In this document: piece after piece, positions 44,561 to 53,414 of the stretch | Layout: every line of letters begins with the position of its first letter | Position numbering within the stretch: position 1 is the first letter of the stretch | Assembly (NCBI GenBank): GCA_019637555.1 | Contig: JAHBVK010000019.1 | Span: 1 to 64,000 of the forward strand | DNA: 64,000 nucleotides | DNA from: Anaerolineae bacterium | GTDB lineage: Bacteria > Chloroflexota > Anaerolineae > Aggregatilineales > UBA2796 | Direction: 5' to 3' | Notes under the pieces: generated by a model | What the model was told of the DNA's origin: nothing | The model's database searches: none | The model's input: the letters and a program-made list of their open reading frames with translations, nothing else | Position numbers and translations under genes: made by a program

Positions 44561-45967
44561 TTACTTGGTTGGCGTTGCTGTCGCGGTGGGGAGCGGCGTC
44601 GGCAGCGCGGAACCGGGCTTGAACAGATCGAGCTGTTCGTTCGCCTTTTCTTCCAGTGCGGCAAACTCTTCATCCACTGAAGCACCGTCGAGGACGTTGT
44701 TCATCGCATCGGCTGCGAAGCCACGGGCTGCATTGTAGCCAGCGACTGGCGGTTCAGCCTTGGTGCTACCCAACAGATCGAACGCACTCTTATAAGGCTT
44801 GTTGGTGGCGAAATAGTCTGTCAACTCATCTGCCGTCGATTGACGAACGGGGAAGTAGTTGGAAGCTTTCGCCCATGCAGCCTGCTGAGCAGGTTCATCG
44901 TACCAGCGCAGGAACAGCCATGCTGCCAATTCCTGTTCGCGGGTGGTTACGGGGATGGAGTTGCTGGCACCGTAGACATTCTGGACGGGCTGATCCTTGT
45001 AGGGGATCGGCGCGATGTCGAAGGTGAACTGCGTCGGCGCACCAGCGATACCGGAGGCGACGAAGGGCAGACCCGACGAGGAGCCAGTGTAGAACAGTGA
45101 CTGACCAGCGACGAAGGAGTTCTGGTCACCACGTGACTCGGTGATCACCTTGGCGCAGCCTTCGGCAACCATATCTTGCATCACCTGCGGCATGACCTTG
45201 GCTTCGGGCGTGTCATAGGTGAACTTGTTGGCGGCGGCGTCGTAGATGTCGCTACCCTGAGCGAAAGCAGCAGCAGCCACGAAGGAGGCATCGGTACGAA
45301 CCTGATAACCATCGGTGCCCAGTCCGTCATTGACGAACTTGCAGGACATTTCCTTGAACTCGTCCCAGTTCTTGGGCGGTGCGCTGTAGCCCATCTTGGT
45401 CAGGGCATCAACGTTGTAGTAGAGCACTTCCATCGAACGGTAGACCGCCAAGCCCAGACGAGCACCCTCAAATTGTGGGTTCAGGTCAGAAGCGAGGAAG
45501 CCCTGAAAGAAATCGTCGGTGAAGTCCTTGCCGAAGCCCAACACGGGATCGTTGGTGAACACGTTGAGGTCAACGAGTGCTTTCGCGTTCTGATAGGTGG
45601 CGGCTTCATTCTGATAGGCAACAGTCAGTTCAGGAACATCGCCTGTCTGAATGGCTGCCAACATCGCCTGATAGATCGTCACGTAGTCAGACTTGCTGAT
45701 CGCTTCGACCTTGATGCCCCAAGGGTTACCACTATTGAATTCTTCAACTGCCGCTTGCACGGCGTCGTTACGGGTGCCAGTATGATTGTGCCACCACACT
45801 ACCGTCGCGCCGGAGGGGTCAATACCCGCGTAAGCGCCGTCGGCTACTGGCAGTTTGAGATCAAAAGTTTTGACATAAGCGCCATCTTGGGCGGTTGTGC
45901 GTGTGTTGGCAACGCCCAACAACAACGCCACCACCATTAACACTACCACTACTTTGGTGAACTTCAT
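44561..45967 (-). CDS. ABC transporter sugar-binding protein, family 1 (UgpB/MalE-like)
   Basis: 468 residues from ATG 45967 with GAGGAG upstream; the frame is open to 46006 but the later start gives a proper signal peptide (KVVVVLMVVALLLGVANT). The mature protein has VVWWHNHTG, AVEEFNSGNPWGIKVEAI, PELTVAYQNEAATYQ and the C-terminal WLFLRWYDEPAQQAAW, all typical of extracellular solute-binding family 1. The last residues are a Thr/Pro-rich tail. No permease or ATPase is adjacent, so it is an orphan. Substrate probably a sugar or glycerol-phosphate compound. Confidence 0.9.
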   Translation of the reverse strand: MKFTKVVVVLMVVALLLGVANTRTTAQDGAYVKTFDLKLPVADGAYAGIDPSGATVVWWHNHTGTRNDAVQAAVEEFNSGNPWGIKVEAISKSDYVTIYQAMLAAIQTGDVPELTVAYQNEAATYQNAKALVDLNVFTNDPVLGFGKDFTDDFFQGFLASDLNPQFEGARLGLAVYRSMEVLYYNVDALTKMGYSAPPKNWDEFKEMSCKFVNDGLGTDGYQVRTDASFVAAAAFAQGSDIYDAAANKFTYDTPEAKVMPQVMQDMVAEGCAKVITESRGDQNSFVAGQSLFYTGSSSGLPFVASGIAGAPTQFTFDIAPIPYKDQPVQNVYGASNSIPVTTREQELAAWLFLRWYDEPAQQAAWAKASNYFPVRQSTADELTDYFATNKPYKSAFDLLGSTKAEPPVAGYNAARGFAADAMNNVLDGASVDEEFAALEEKANEQLDLFKPGSALPTPLPTATATPTK

Positions 45968-46253
45968 GGGAAAGCATCTCCTCGCAATTAACTCGAAATG
46001 AGCCATAGAGAAATCTAGCGACGGAATGTTAAGAAAATGTTAAATTCGCCACTCAGTTGACTTAAGACTTGGTCGATTGCACAGGGCAGGACAATACGAT
46101 GTTTTGCCTCGAACCTAATAACGAAAATGGAGCTTAGAAAATCTTGTAAAAATATAGGAAAATATGTGGGCTTATATTTTTATGTTCTTCAAGAGATATT
46201 TATACTAAACGAGTTACATTGCATCGTCACTGTCGCCTTTCGAGGTAGCGATC

Positions 46254-48554
46254 ATGGCAGATCTAGTGGGACGCGCACTCGGTGATTACTATCTGGTAGA
46301 CATTCTGGGCGTGGGCGGTATGGCAACGGTTTATCGGTGCTATCGACGCGCGGATAGTCAGGAATTCGCCATCAAGGTCATCGACGCCAAGCTGGCTACC
46401 GAATCCAACTTCGTTAAGCGGTTCGAGCGTGAAGCCGAGATCGCGGCAGGTCTGCAACATCCACACATTATTAAGATCGTCGATCACGGCGAAGCAGACG
46501 GACATCTCTACTTTGTTATGGAACTGCTGAACGGCGGCAGTCTGGCGCAGTTCCTGAGAGAGCAGCATTCGCAGGACGAGCAGATCACGCTCCTAGATCA
46601 GGTCGCCGCTGCGCTGGATTTTGCTCATCAGCAACACATTGTTCACCGCGATCTGAAGCCAGACAACATTTTGCTAGATGAACACAAGAAAAACGCGATT
46701 CTGACGGATTTTGGTGTGGCGAAATTACTGCCAGACAAAGACCTCCTCACGCTGTTAACGACGGATAGCGGTTTGTTAGGCACGCCTTATTATATGGCTC
46801 CTGAACAATGGCGCTCCGGGATCGCCGTTGATAACCGTGCCGACATTTATGCGCTGGGTGTCATCGCTTACCAGATGCTGACAGGCAAACTTCCATACGA
46901 AGTCAGCACACCCTACCAGATGATGTTCGTTCATCTCAACGAACCCCCGACACCCATACATGAACATCGCGCCGATCTACCAACAGCCGTAGAAATCGTC
47001 TTGAACAAGGTACTAGCGAAAAAGCCAGAAGATCGCTTCCAGTCGGCTGAAGCATTTGTTACATCTCTCAGGTTGGCGCTAACTGGCATTACACCTGCGA
47101 GCATTGATGAACCACGCGAGCAAACGGCAATCAACGGCGGAGTATCAGAGGCGACAGTGATCGTGACACTGCGTCCGCCAGTGAGCAATCACGTCGAGGA
47201 CAGTAACAAGTCAGAACACGGCAACAGCAGCCACAAGGACACCATCCCCACCGATAGAATGCGCTATATTGCGCCTGCGGACACCTCGACACCAAGTATT
47301 GAGGCACTGCCTACGCCGCGTAAACGCATTGTGCCTCGTTCACTGCCCGCCATGGTGATCCCTTTAGTTGGCATCATCGCGCTAATTGCCGTCTCGGTGG
47401 TGATCGTGATCGCACTGCGTTTGCCTGCTGCTGATCAGGTAGCGGCAACCCTGGCGGACTCTGATCCGAACGCTGCTGTCTCAATGACTAACGCAACCAA
47501 GACGGCATTGCCAGCACAACCTTCAAGTGTAGAGCCAGTCACACCGAATGCTTCGCCAGCGACGCGCCTTGTGCTGCAGTATTTGCAGGAACTGAGCGAT
47601 CCAGACCGAATAGAGAAGCGTATCATCCTTGGTCAGGCGGGCGGCAGAGGCGATGACGAGACGATAGCCGTGTTGCGGGGCTATCACGATGGCGTAGTCG
47701 AGCGAACTGGTAAGCATCCAGCGATGACGGGAGTTGACTTCGCTGCGTTGGAATGGGACGAGCAGACCTTCATTCCTTATCTGAAAGAAGCGTGGGATTC
47801 TGGTCAACTGGTAGTGGTGAGCTGGGAGGCGAATAATCCATGGTCACCCAGCTCCTATTCGCGCTGTGTGCCAGAAGATTGCAGCAAAAGCTCTATCCTT
47901 GAACTGATCGAGGGAACAACTGACGCCTCCATACGTTATCTCGCAGATCTCGAACGGATGGGGGACTATCTGACCGATCTGCGTGATGCAGGTGTTGTCG
48001 TTATCTGGAAGCCGTTCATCAACGCGAACCAGAATCGCTACTGGTGGAATCAGCAGCAGCCGGAGGATTTCGCTAAGTTCTGGCAGCATATGTTCACATA
48101 TCTGACCGAAACACGCGGCTTAGACAACTTGCTGTTCAGTTATTCGCCATCGCCTGATCAGGGCATGCACACGCCCGTTGATACCTATTATCCGGGTGAC
48201 GGTTATGTGGATCTGGTGGGTATCGAGTCAACGTATTTGCCCGATCAGAGCCACCTCGACCTGATGTATGAAGACACTTACGAGCGGCTGGTTAAATTAG
48301 GTAAGCCGATGGGCATTTTCTCGTGGGCACCGCGTCCAGCAGCCAGTTCCCAAAGTTCGCGTTACGACATGCTGGAACTGCTGAATGAACTGCGCGACAC
48401 CTATCCGCGCTTCGTTTTCGTGCTGGCATGGGAGTGGATCTGGAGTCTGCCTGAGCAAGATAACCTGGTCGCTTTCGTCAACAATCCACTGGTGATCATG
48501 CAAGAGGATTTGCCAGATTTCAGGTCAGCAACTGCATCAACTGCTACTCCTTAA
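46254..48554 (+). CDS. Transmembrane Ser/Thr protein kinase with degenerate GH26-like ectodomain
   Basis: 766 residues. The kinase domain (10-275) is complete: GVGGMATVY (19-27), K41, HRDLKPDN with D133, DFG with D152 and YYMAPEQWRSG. A membrane helix (about 366-388) leads to an outside region (about 435-760) resembling family 26 glycoside hydrolases (mannanases): RIILGQAGGRGDD, VVVSWEANNPW, VVIWKPFINANQNRYWW, PEDFAKFWQHMFTYL, LLFSYSPSPDQ. The GH26 acid/base Glu position (usually HEMNG) reads INANQ (589-593), and the nucleophile region after KP reads MGIFSW (686-691) without Glu. It should therefore bind a glycan rather than cut it, acting as the sensor of the kinase. Confidence 0.88.
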   Translation: MADLVGRALGDYYLVDILGVGGMATVYRCYRRADSQEFAIKVIDAKLATESNFVKRFEREAEIAAGLQHPHIIKIVDHGEADGHLYFVMELLNGGSLAQFLREQHSQDEQITLLDQVAAALDFAHQQHIVHRDLKPDNILLDEHKKNAILTDFGVAKLLPDKDLLTLLTTDSGLLGTPYYMAPEQWRSGIAVDNRADIYALGVIAYQMLTGKLPYEVSTPYQMMFVHLNEPPTPIHEHRADLPTAVEIVLNKVLAKKPEDRFQSAEAFVTSLRLALTGITPASIDEPREQTAINGGVSEATVIVTLRPPVSNHVEDSNKSEHGNSSHKDTIPTDRMRYIAPADTSTPSIEALPTPRKRIVPRSLPAMVIPLVGIIALIAVSVVIVIALRLPAADQVAATLADSDPNAAVSMTNATKTALPAQPSSVEPVTPNASPATRLVLQYLQELSDPDRIEKRIILGQAGGRGDDETIAVLRGYHDGVVERTGKHPAMTGVDFAALEWDEQTFIPYLKEAWDSGQLVVVSWEANNPWSPSSYSRCVPEDCSKSSILELIEGTTDASIRYLADLERMGDYLTDLRDAGVVVIWKPFINANQNRYWWNQQQPEDFAKFWQHMFTYLTETRGLDNLLFSYSPSPDQGMHTPVDTYYPGDGYVDLVGIESTYLPDQSHLDLMYEDTYERLVKLGKPMGIFSWAPRPAASSQSSRYDMLELLNELRDTYPRFVFVLAWEWIWSLPEQDNLVAFVNNPLVIMQEDLPDFRSATASTATP

Positions 48555-48581
48555 GCAAAGATTAAGTTCGCCAGCTCGCCC

Positions 48582-48610
48582 TTGACACCCCCATCGAACA
48601 GATGTACGAT
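48582..48610 (+). promoter_or_regulatory. Sigma70 promoter of the DUF952 gene
   Basis: TTGACA (48582-48587) and TACGAT (48605-48610) with 17 bases between. Transcription from about 48617 rules out starts upstream of that point for the following gene. Confidence 0.75.
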
Positions 48611-48644
48611 TCACCGTCGCATTCTGAACGAAATGGGGGCGCAA

Positions 48645-49007
48645 GTGACCTTGATCGCGCACATCACCACCCGCGATAGTTGGCAGCAAGCGCAGTCACA
48701 GGGCAACTACACCGCTGAGTCGCTGACCAGTGAAGGATTCATACACTGTTCAACGCTCGTCCAAGTCGCCGCTACCGCTAATCGCTACTATGCCGGTCAA
48801 CGTGGGCTGCTCTTACTGATCATCGATCCACAACTGACTTTGCCGGAACTACTGTACGAACACTCTCCTTCTGTGGATGAGTTTTTCCCGCATCTATACG
48901 GTCCACTGAACCTCGATGCGGTGGTGCGCGTGGTCGCTTTCGATCCTGATGCACAAGGACAATTCCACGCGCCAGATTTGTCTGATTTATCTACGGAAAC
49001 CGAATAG
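48645..49007 (+). CDS. DUF952 domain protein
   Basis: 120 residues from GTG 48645, with GGGGG upstream; ATG 48633 is the alternative and the open frame to 48582 lies in the promoter. The family pattern is clear: LIAHITTRDSWQQAQSQG, the EGFIHCST motif, ANRYY and the closing FFPHLYGPLNLDAVV. DUF952 proteins are small cytoplasmic proteins sometimes fused to enzymes; function unknown. Monocistronic. Confidence 0.88.
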   Translation: MTLIAHITTRDSWQQAQSQGNYTAESLTSEGFIHCSTLVQVAATANRYYAGQRGLLLLIIDPQLTLPELLYEHSPSVDEFFPHLYGPLNLDAVVRVVAFDPDAQGQFHAPDLSDLSTETE

Positions 49008-49091
49008 ATTTTTGTTCTCCTACTAATTGACAATTTGACCGACTGACCTCCCTCCTCTCATCGTATTGCGTAGTGCGGAGTGTACTGAGCA

Positions 49092-51989
49092 ATGGCGCAA
49101 GATAAGATCATCGTTCGTGGCGCGCGTGAACATAACCTCAAGAACGTCGACGTGGAGATACCCCGCGATAAGTTAGTAGTGATCACGGGTTTATCAGGCA
49201 GCGGCAAATCGTCGCTTGCTTTTGATACGATCTTCGCGGAAGGGCAACGCCGCTATGTTGAATCGCTGTCCGCGTATGCACGTCAGTTCGTCGGGCAGAT
49301 GGAAAAACCGGATGTCGATCAGATCGAAGGACTCTCACCTGCGATCTCCATCGATCAACGCGGTGTCAGTGCTAACCCGCGATCCACTGTAGGCACGGTC
49401 ACTGAGATTTACGACTATATGCGTCTGCTCTATGCCCGTGTCGGCATCCCGCATTGTCCTATTTGCGGTGAGAAAGTGGTGGCACAGAGCGCCCAGCAGA
49501 TCGTTGATAATGTGGAAGCACTGCCGGATGGATCACGTATCCAAGTCCTCGCGCCGCTGATCAAGGATCGCAAAGGTCGGCACGAGAAAGTATTTGAGGA
49601 TGTGCGTAAAGCAGGCTTCGTGCGCGTGCGCGTCAATGGCGTGGTGCGCGATGCCGACGAGGAGATCGAACTCGAACGCTATGAGATGCACACCATCGAG
49701 GTGGTAGTAGATCGTCTAGTGGTGCGCCACTACGATGACTCGGGTGCCGAGGAAGCGCAGTCCGCCCGCACCCGCCTGACCGACTCCATCGAGACGGCGT
49801 TGGAGATGGGCGACGGCTTGGTGATCGTTAACGATGTAACCGATGCCGAGCATCCCGTCGATATTTTGTTCAGTGAGAAACTTGCCTGCGTGAATGGTCA
49901 CGGCTCGATCCCGGAGATCGAACCGCGCACCTTCAGTTTCAACAGTCCGCACGGCGCTTGCCCGACCTGTCAGGGGCTTGGACTGCGTTTGGAGATCGAT
50001 CCTGACCTGATCGTCCCTAACCCCGACCTCTCGCTTGCCGACGGTGCCATCAGCGATGAAGCGTGGCATTCGGTAGATAGTGCCAGCAGTTCGATCTTGA
50101 TGCAAGTGGCGGAAGCAAACGGCATCAACATCAACAAGGCATGGAAAACCTACGACGATAAGCAGAAAAAGATCGTCCTCTACGGTACAGGTGCGCGTAA
50201 GTACCCGATCCGCTACGAGGCGAGCAACGGCGATGTCCGCACCTATAACATTACGTGGGAAGGTGTGATCAACACCGTGCAGCGCCGCTACGAGCAGACG
50301 ACCTCCGATTACATGCGCGAGAAGTACCAGCAAGTGATGGCGGAACGTCCATGCCCTACCTGCGGTGGTTATCGTCTGCGCCCTGAAGCCATGGCAGTCA
50401 CGATTGCCGAACAGCCGATCCACATCGTCAGTCGGATGCCTGTACTGAAGCTCAAGGATTGGGTGCAGTCGCTGCGTGGCAGCAACGGATCAGCACCGCT
50501 GCTGACCGAGATGGAGCGCCAGATCGCCTTCCAGATATTGAAGGAGATCGAGGCGAGAGTCAGCTTCCTCGTTGATGTCGGCTTGGATTACCTGTCAATG
50601 TCGCGCTCGTCGGGATCGCTCTCTGGCGGTGAAGCGCAGCGCATCCGCTTGGCGACGCAGATCGGCAGTCAGCTAACGGGTGTGCTCTATGTGCTGGACG
50701 AACCTTCTATCGGGTTGCATCAGCGTGACAACGCACGACTGATTCACACGCTGGAACGGATGCGCGATCTGGGCAACACGCTGCTGGTGGTCGAACACGA
50801 CGACGAAACCATGCGTGCCGCTGACTGGATCATCGACCTCGGTCCCGGTGCTGGCGAACACGGCGGACGGATCATCGCTGCGGGTAAGCCCAAGGACATC
50901 ATGAAGGATAAGAACAGCATCACCGGAGCATTCCTGAGTGGTCGTCGTCGCGTGGAGATCCCGCAGAAGCGGCGCGAGGGTACTGGTGGCTGCATCGTGG
51001 TACGCGGGGCGAAGGAGAACAACCTTAAGAACGTCGATGTGGAAGTCCCGCTGGGTAAGCTGGTAGTGATCACTGGAGTCAGCGGTAGTGGCAAGTCCTC
51101 GCTGCTCAATGAGATCATATACAAGAAGCTAGCGATGGCGCTCAATGGCGCGAAGGAACGCCCCGGCGCACACGACACGATCGAAGGCTTGGAGCAGCTA
51201 GACAAGATCATCAATATCGATCAGTCGCCCATTGGTCGCACGCCGCGCAGCAATCCGGCAACGTACACCAAGATGTTCGACAATATCCGCAACTTATTCG
51301 CGGAGATGCCGGAGAGTAAGGTGCGCGGCTATGGTCCGGGTCGCTTCAGCTTCAACGTCAAAGGTGGACGCTGCGAGAACTGCGAAGGTCAGGGACAGTT
51401 GCAGATCGAGATGCAGTTCCTGCCCGATATTTTTGTCACCTGCGATGTCTGCAAGGGGGCACGCTATAACAAGGAAACGCTGCTGGTCAAGTACAAGGAT
51501 AAGAGTATTGCTGACGTCCTTGATATGACAGTTAGCGAGGGCTTGGAGTTCTTCAAGAACTTCCAGCACATCCATCGCCCGTTGGAAACGCTGGACGCGG
51601 TGGGACTCGGCTATATCCGTATCGGGCAACCCGCGACCACGCTCTCCGGCGGTGAAGCGCAGCGCATCAAATTGAGCCGCGAGTTGAGCAAGCGCAGTAC
51701 AGGTAAGACTTTCTACGTGCTGGATGAACCGTCCGTTGGTCTACATGCTGCCGACGTGGAACGTCTGATTCAGGTGATGCAAACACTGGTCGATCAGGGC
51801 AATACGGTGTGCGTGATCGAGCACAATATGGACATCATCAAGGTGGCAGATTGGCTCATTGACATGGGACCGGAAGGCGGAGATCGCGGCGGTCAGTTGA
51901 TCGCTTGCGGCACACCGGAGCAGATCACCGAAGTGGCAGAGAGCTATACCGGTCAGTTCCTGAAGGACTATCTGGCGGGAGAGAAGTGA
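49092..51989 (+). CDS. uvrA: Excinuclease ABC subunit A
   Basis: UvrA recognises DNA lesions in nucleotide excision repair with UvrB. The 965-residue protein has both ABC ATPase sites (GLSGSGKSS at 33-41 and [10 protein letters not shown] in the second half), signature motifs [12 protein letters not shown] and [12 protein letters not shown], and zinc-binding pairs CPIC, CPTC, CENC and CDVC. Length and order are standard. No uvrB or uvrC nearby; a hicAB pair follows after 44 bases. Confidence 0.98.
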   Translation: MAQDKIIVRGAREHNLKNVDVEIPRDKLVVITGLSGSGKSSLAFDTIFAEGQRRYVESLSAYARQFVGQMEKPDVDQIEGLSPAISIDQRGVSANPRSTVGTVTEIYDYMRLLYARVGIPHCPICGEKVVAQSAQQIVDNVEALPDGSRIQVLAPLIKDRKGRHEKVFEDVRKAGFVRVRVNGVVRDADEEIELERYEMHTIEVVVDRLVVRHYDDSGAEEAQSARTRLTDSIETALEMGDGLVIVNDVTDAEHPVDILFSEKLACVNGHGSIPEIEPRTFSFNSPHGACPTCQGLGLRLEIDPDLIVPNPDLSLADGAISDEAWHSVDSASSSILMQVAEANGININKAWKTYDDKQKKIVLYGTGARKYPIRYEASNGDVRTYNITWEGVINTVQRRYEQTTSDYMREKYQQVMAERPCPTCGGYRLRPEAMAVTIAEQPIHIVSRMPVLKLKDWVQSLRGSNGSAPLLTEMERQIAFQILKEIEARVSFLVDVGLDYLSMSRSSGSLSGGEAQRIRLATQIGSQLTGVLYVLDEPSIGLHQRDNARLIHTLERMRDLGNTLLVVEHDDETMRAADWIIDLGPGAGEHGGRIIAAGKPKDIMKDKNSITGAFLSGRRRVEIPQKRREGTGGCIVVRGAKENNLKNVDVEVPLGKLVVITGVSGSGKSSLLNEIIYKKLAMALNGAKERPGAHDTIEGLEQLDKIINIDQSPIGRTPRSNPATYTKMFDNIRNLFAEMPESKVRGYGPGRFSFNVKGGRCENCEGQGQLQIEMQFLPDIFVTCDVCKGARYNKETLLVKYKDKSIADVLDMTVSEGLEFFKNFQHIHRPLETLDAVGLGYIRIGQPATTLSGGEAQRIKLSRELSKRSTGKTFYVLDEPSVGLHAADVERLIQVMQTLVDQGNTVCVIEHNMDIIKVADWLIDMGPEGGDRGGQLIACGTPEQITEVAESYTGQFLKDYLAGEK

Positions 51990-52033
51990 AGTAGCAGTCT
52001 TTCTCTTTTGAGAATGTCGAAAGTCGGTAGAAA

Positions 52034-52311
52034 TTGAGTAAGCGCAAAAAACGCTTAGAGCGTTTGCGTCGTAATCCTAATAACGTATCGCTTGACGAGT
52101 TGCGGCTTGTACTTGAGGATTATGGATTCGAGTATCGGAACACTGTGGGGAGTCACTACACTTTCAGTGTAGTCGTTGGCGGCGCGGTGAAATTGTTCGT
52201 CGTTCCCTTTCGTCGCCCGTAAAGCCTATTTACGTGAAAAGGGCATTACAATTGATCGACCAGATTATTGCAGAGTGGGATGAGGTTGAAACTGAAGATG
52301 ACAGCGATTAA
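52034..52311 (+). pseudogene. hicA: HicA-type mRNA interferase gene with a frameshift
   Basis: The first part (TTG 52034) reads VSLDELRLVLEDYGFEYRN, the catalytic-His motif GSHYTF and FVVPFRRP, then stops at 52222. In the -1 frame from 52219 the typical HicA end follows (VKPIYVKRALQLIDQII) to a stop at 52311. One extra C in the CCC run at 52216-52218 would restore a 92-residue HicA. The restored stop overlaps the hicB ATG by 14 bases, as in normal hicAB operons, which supports the reconstruction. It is either inactivated or a consensus error. Confidence 0.8.
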
Positions 52312-52543
52312 GAATAAAGACCTCGACTACTACATGTCACTGCCATACACCATCGAACTTACGCCCGATATCGATGGCTTTTGGTTTGCAGAAATCCCGC
52401 TGCTAGAAGGTTGTGTAACCAATGGCGAGAACTGGAACGACACTTTAGAAATGATTCAGGATGCCAAACGTGCATGGCTGACAACGGCGCTAGAAATGAA
52501 TTTGCCGATTCCTGAACCGGAACTTCTAGAAGCAAATCGTTGA
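52298..52543 (+). CDS. hicB: HicB-family antitoxin
   Basis: 81 residues from ATG 52298; the frame is open to 52268 but the later start overlaps the reconstructed hicA end in the usual way. The partial RNase-H-like fold is seen in YTIELTPDIDGFWFAEIPLLEGCVTNG and a helix NWNDTLEMIQDAKRAWL. It would bind and block HicA. It lacks the C-terminal DNA-binding extension of longer HicB proteins. Confidence 0.85.
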   Translation: MTAIKNKDLDYYMSLPYTIELTPDIDGFWFAEIPLLEGCVTNGENWNDTLEMIQDAKRAWLTTALEMNLPIPEPELLEANR

Positions 52544-52595
52544 TTACTAATGGTGATCGTTCTTCTGTAACAACACCAATCGCGCCGCGCAGCCT

Positions 52596-53333
52596 CTAAT
52601 CATCAATCCCGAAGCTGAAGAATCGCTCGTTGAAGCCGCCGGGTCCGAGCATATCGTCAAACGGTGATGGTTCACCGGGCAGGATCGACTCCTCAACGCG
52701 CCCAATCGCCCGCACTAGCCGTCGATTGAAAAGCTCGGCATCGTCGAGGCTAATGTCGAGGGCAACAGCTTCCATGATTCGGTACAGGCGCTGATACGCT
52801 TCCACCACCTGCGCGTTTGCGCCGTGCGGGAAGATCGCCTCGCCTTCGGGTCGCCCTGCCAGAAATAACATCGCCTCAAACGTTTGCGCGTTGAAGCGAT
52901 CTACGCCTTCCTGCTCCAACGGAAACTGCCAGCGCGTCGCGGACTCGTAGCCGTGCCGTTCCTTGATGTTGCGCCGCACATGCCGCCATGCGCCGATGGT
53001 GAACTGCGTTTTCCACTCGTCATAGCCCGACATCGAGGTCTGGAAACCACGCACATACATCGCCATCTCTAAGATCGCATCCACCAGCACCGCCGGATCG
53101 TTATCGAACAGCACCAACTCATCGGTGAGGGTGTCAAAGGTGAAGGCATCTTCCAATGGCATCATTTGTGGACGGCTGACGAAATCGAGACGCAGGGTAA
53201 ATGCCTGCTCGTGCAGTTGCAGCATGGCGCGGATCGCTTGCTCGTGTTCGCTGTACCTTGCGCCGAAAGCGTCGATCAGTGCCTCGATAGAAGAGAGATC
53301 GGTGCTGTTGACGAAATAGGTCGTTTTGCTCAT
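52596..53333 (-). CDS. Conserved hypothetical cytoplasmic protein
   Basis: 245 residues from ATG 53333 (an upstream in-frame start at 53351 is possible). No signal peptide or membrane helix; rich in Phe, Asp and Glu, mostly helical. The C-terminus has PSFP-like acidic and FDDMLGPGGFNERFFSFG segments. I recognise no domain. It is convergent with hicB. Confidence 0.6.
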   Translation of the reverse strand: MSKTTYFVNSTDLSSIEALIDAFGARYSEHEQAIRAMLQLHEQAFTLRLDFVSRPQMMPLEDAFTFDTLTDELVLFDNDPAVLVDAILEMAMYVRGFQTSMSGYDEWKTQFTIGAWRHVRRNIKERHGYESATRWQFPLEQEGVDRFNAQTFEAMLFLAGRPEGEAIFPHGANAQVVEAYQRLYRIMEAVALDISLDDAELFNRRLVRAIGRVEESILPGEPSPFDDMLGPGGFNERFFSFGIDD

Positions 53334-53414
53334 ACACTCATCATAGACCAAAGCAGAACGTAGTAGCTACCATTGTAACGAAAATATGCGGCGGTAAACC
53401 ACGCCGTTGCTCGA

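Noticed and set aside
48582-48644. N-terminal extension of the DUF952 protein
   Set aside because: It begins in the -35 box of a good promoter whose start site lies downstream, and the family begins at about 48645.
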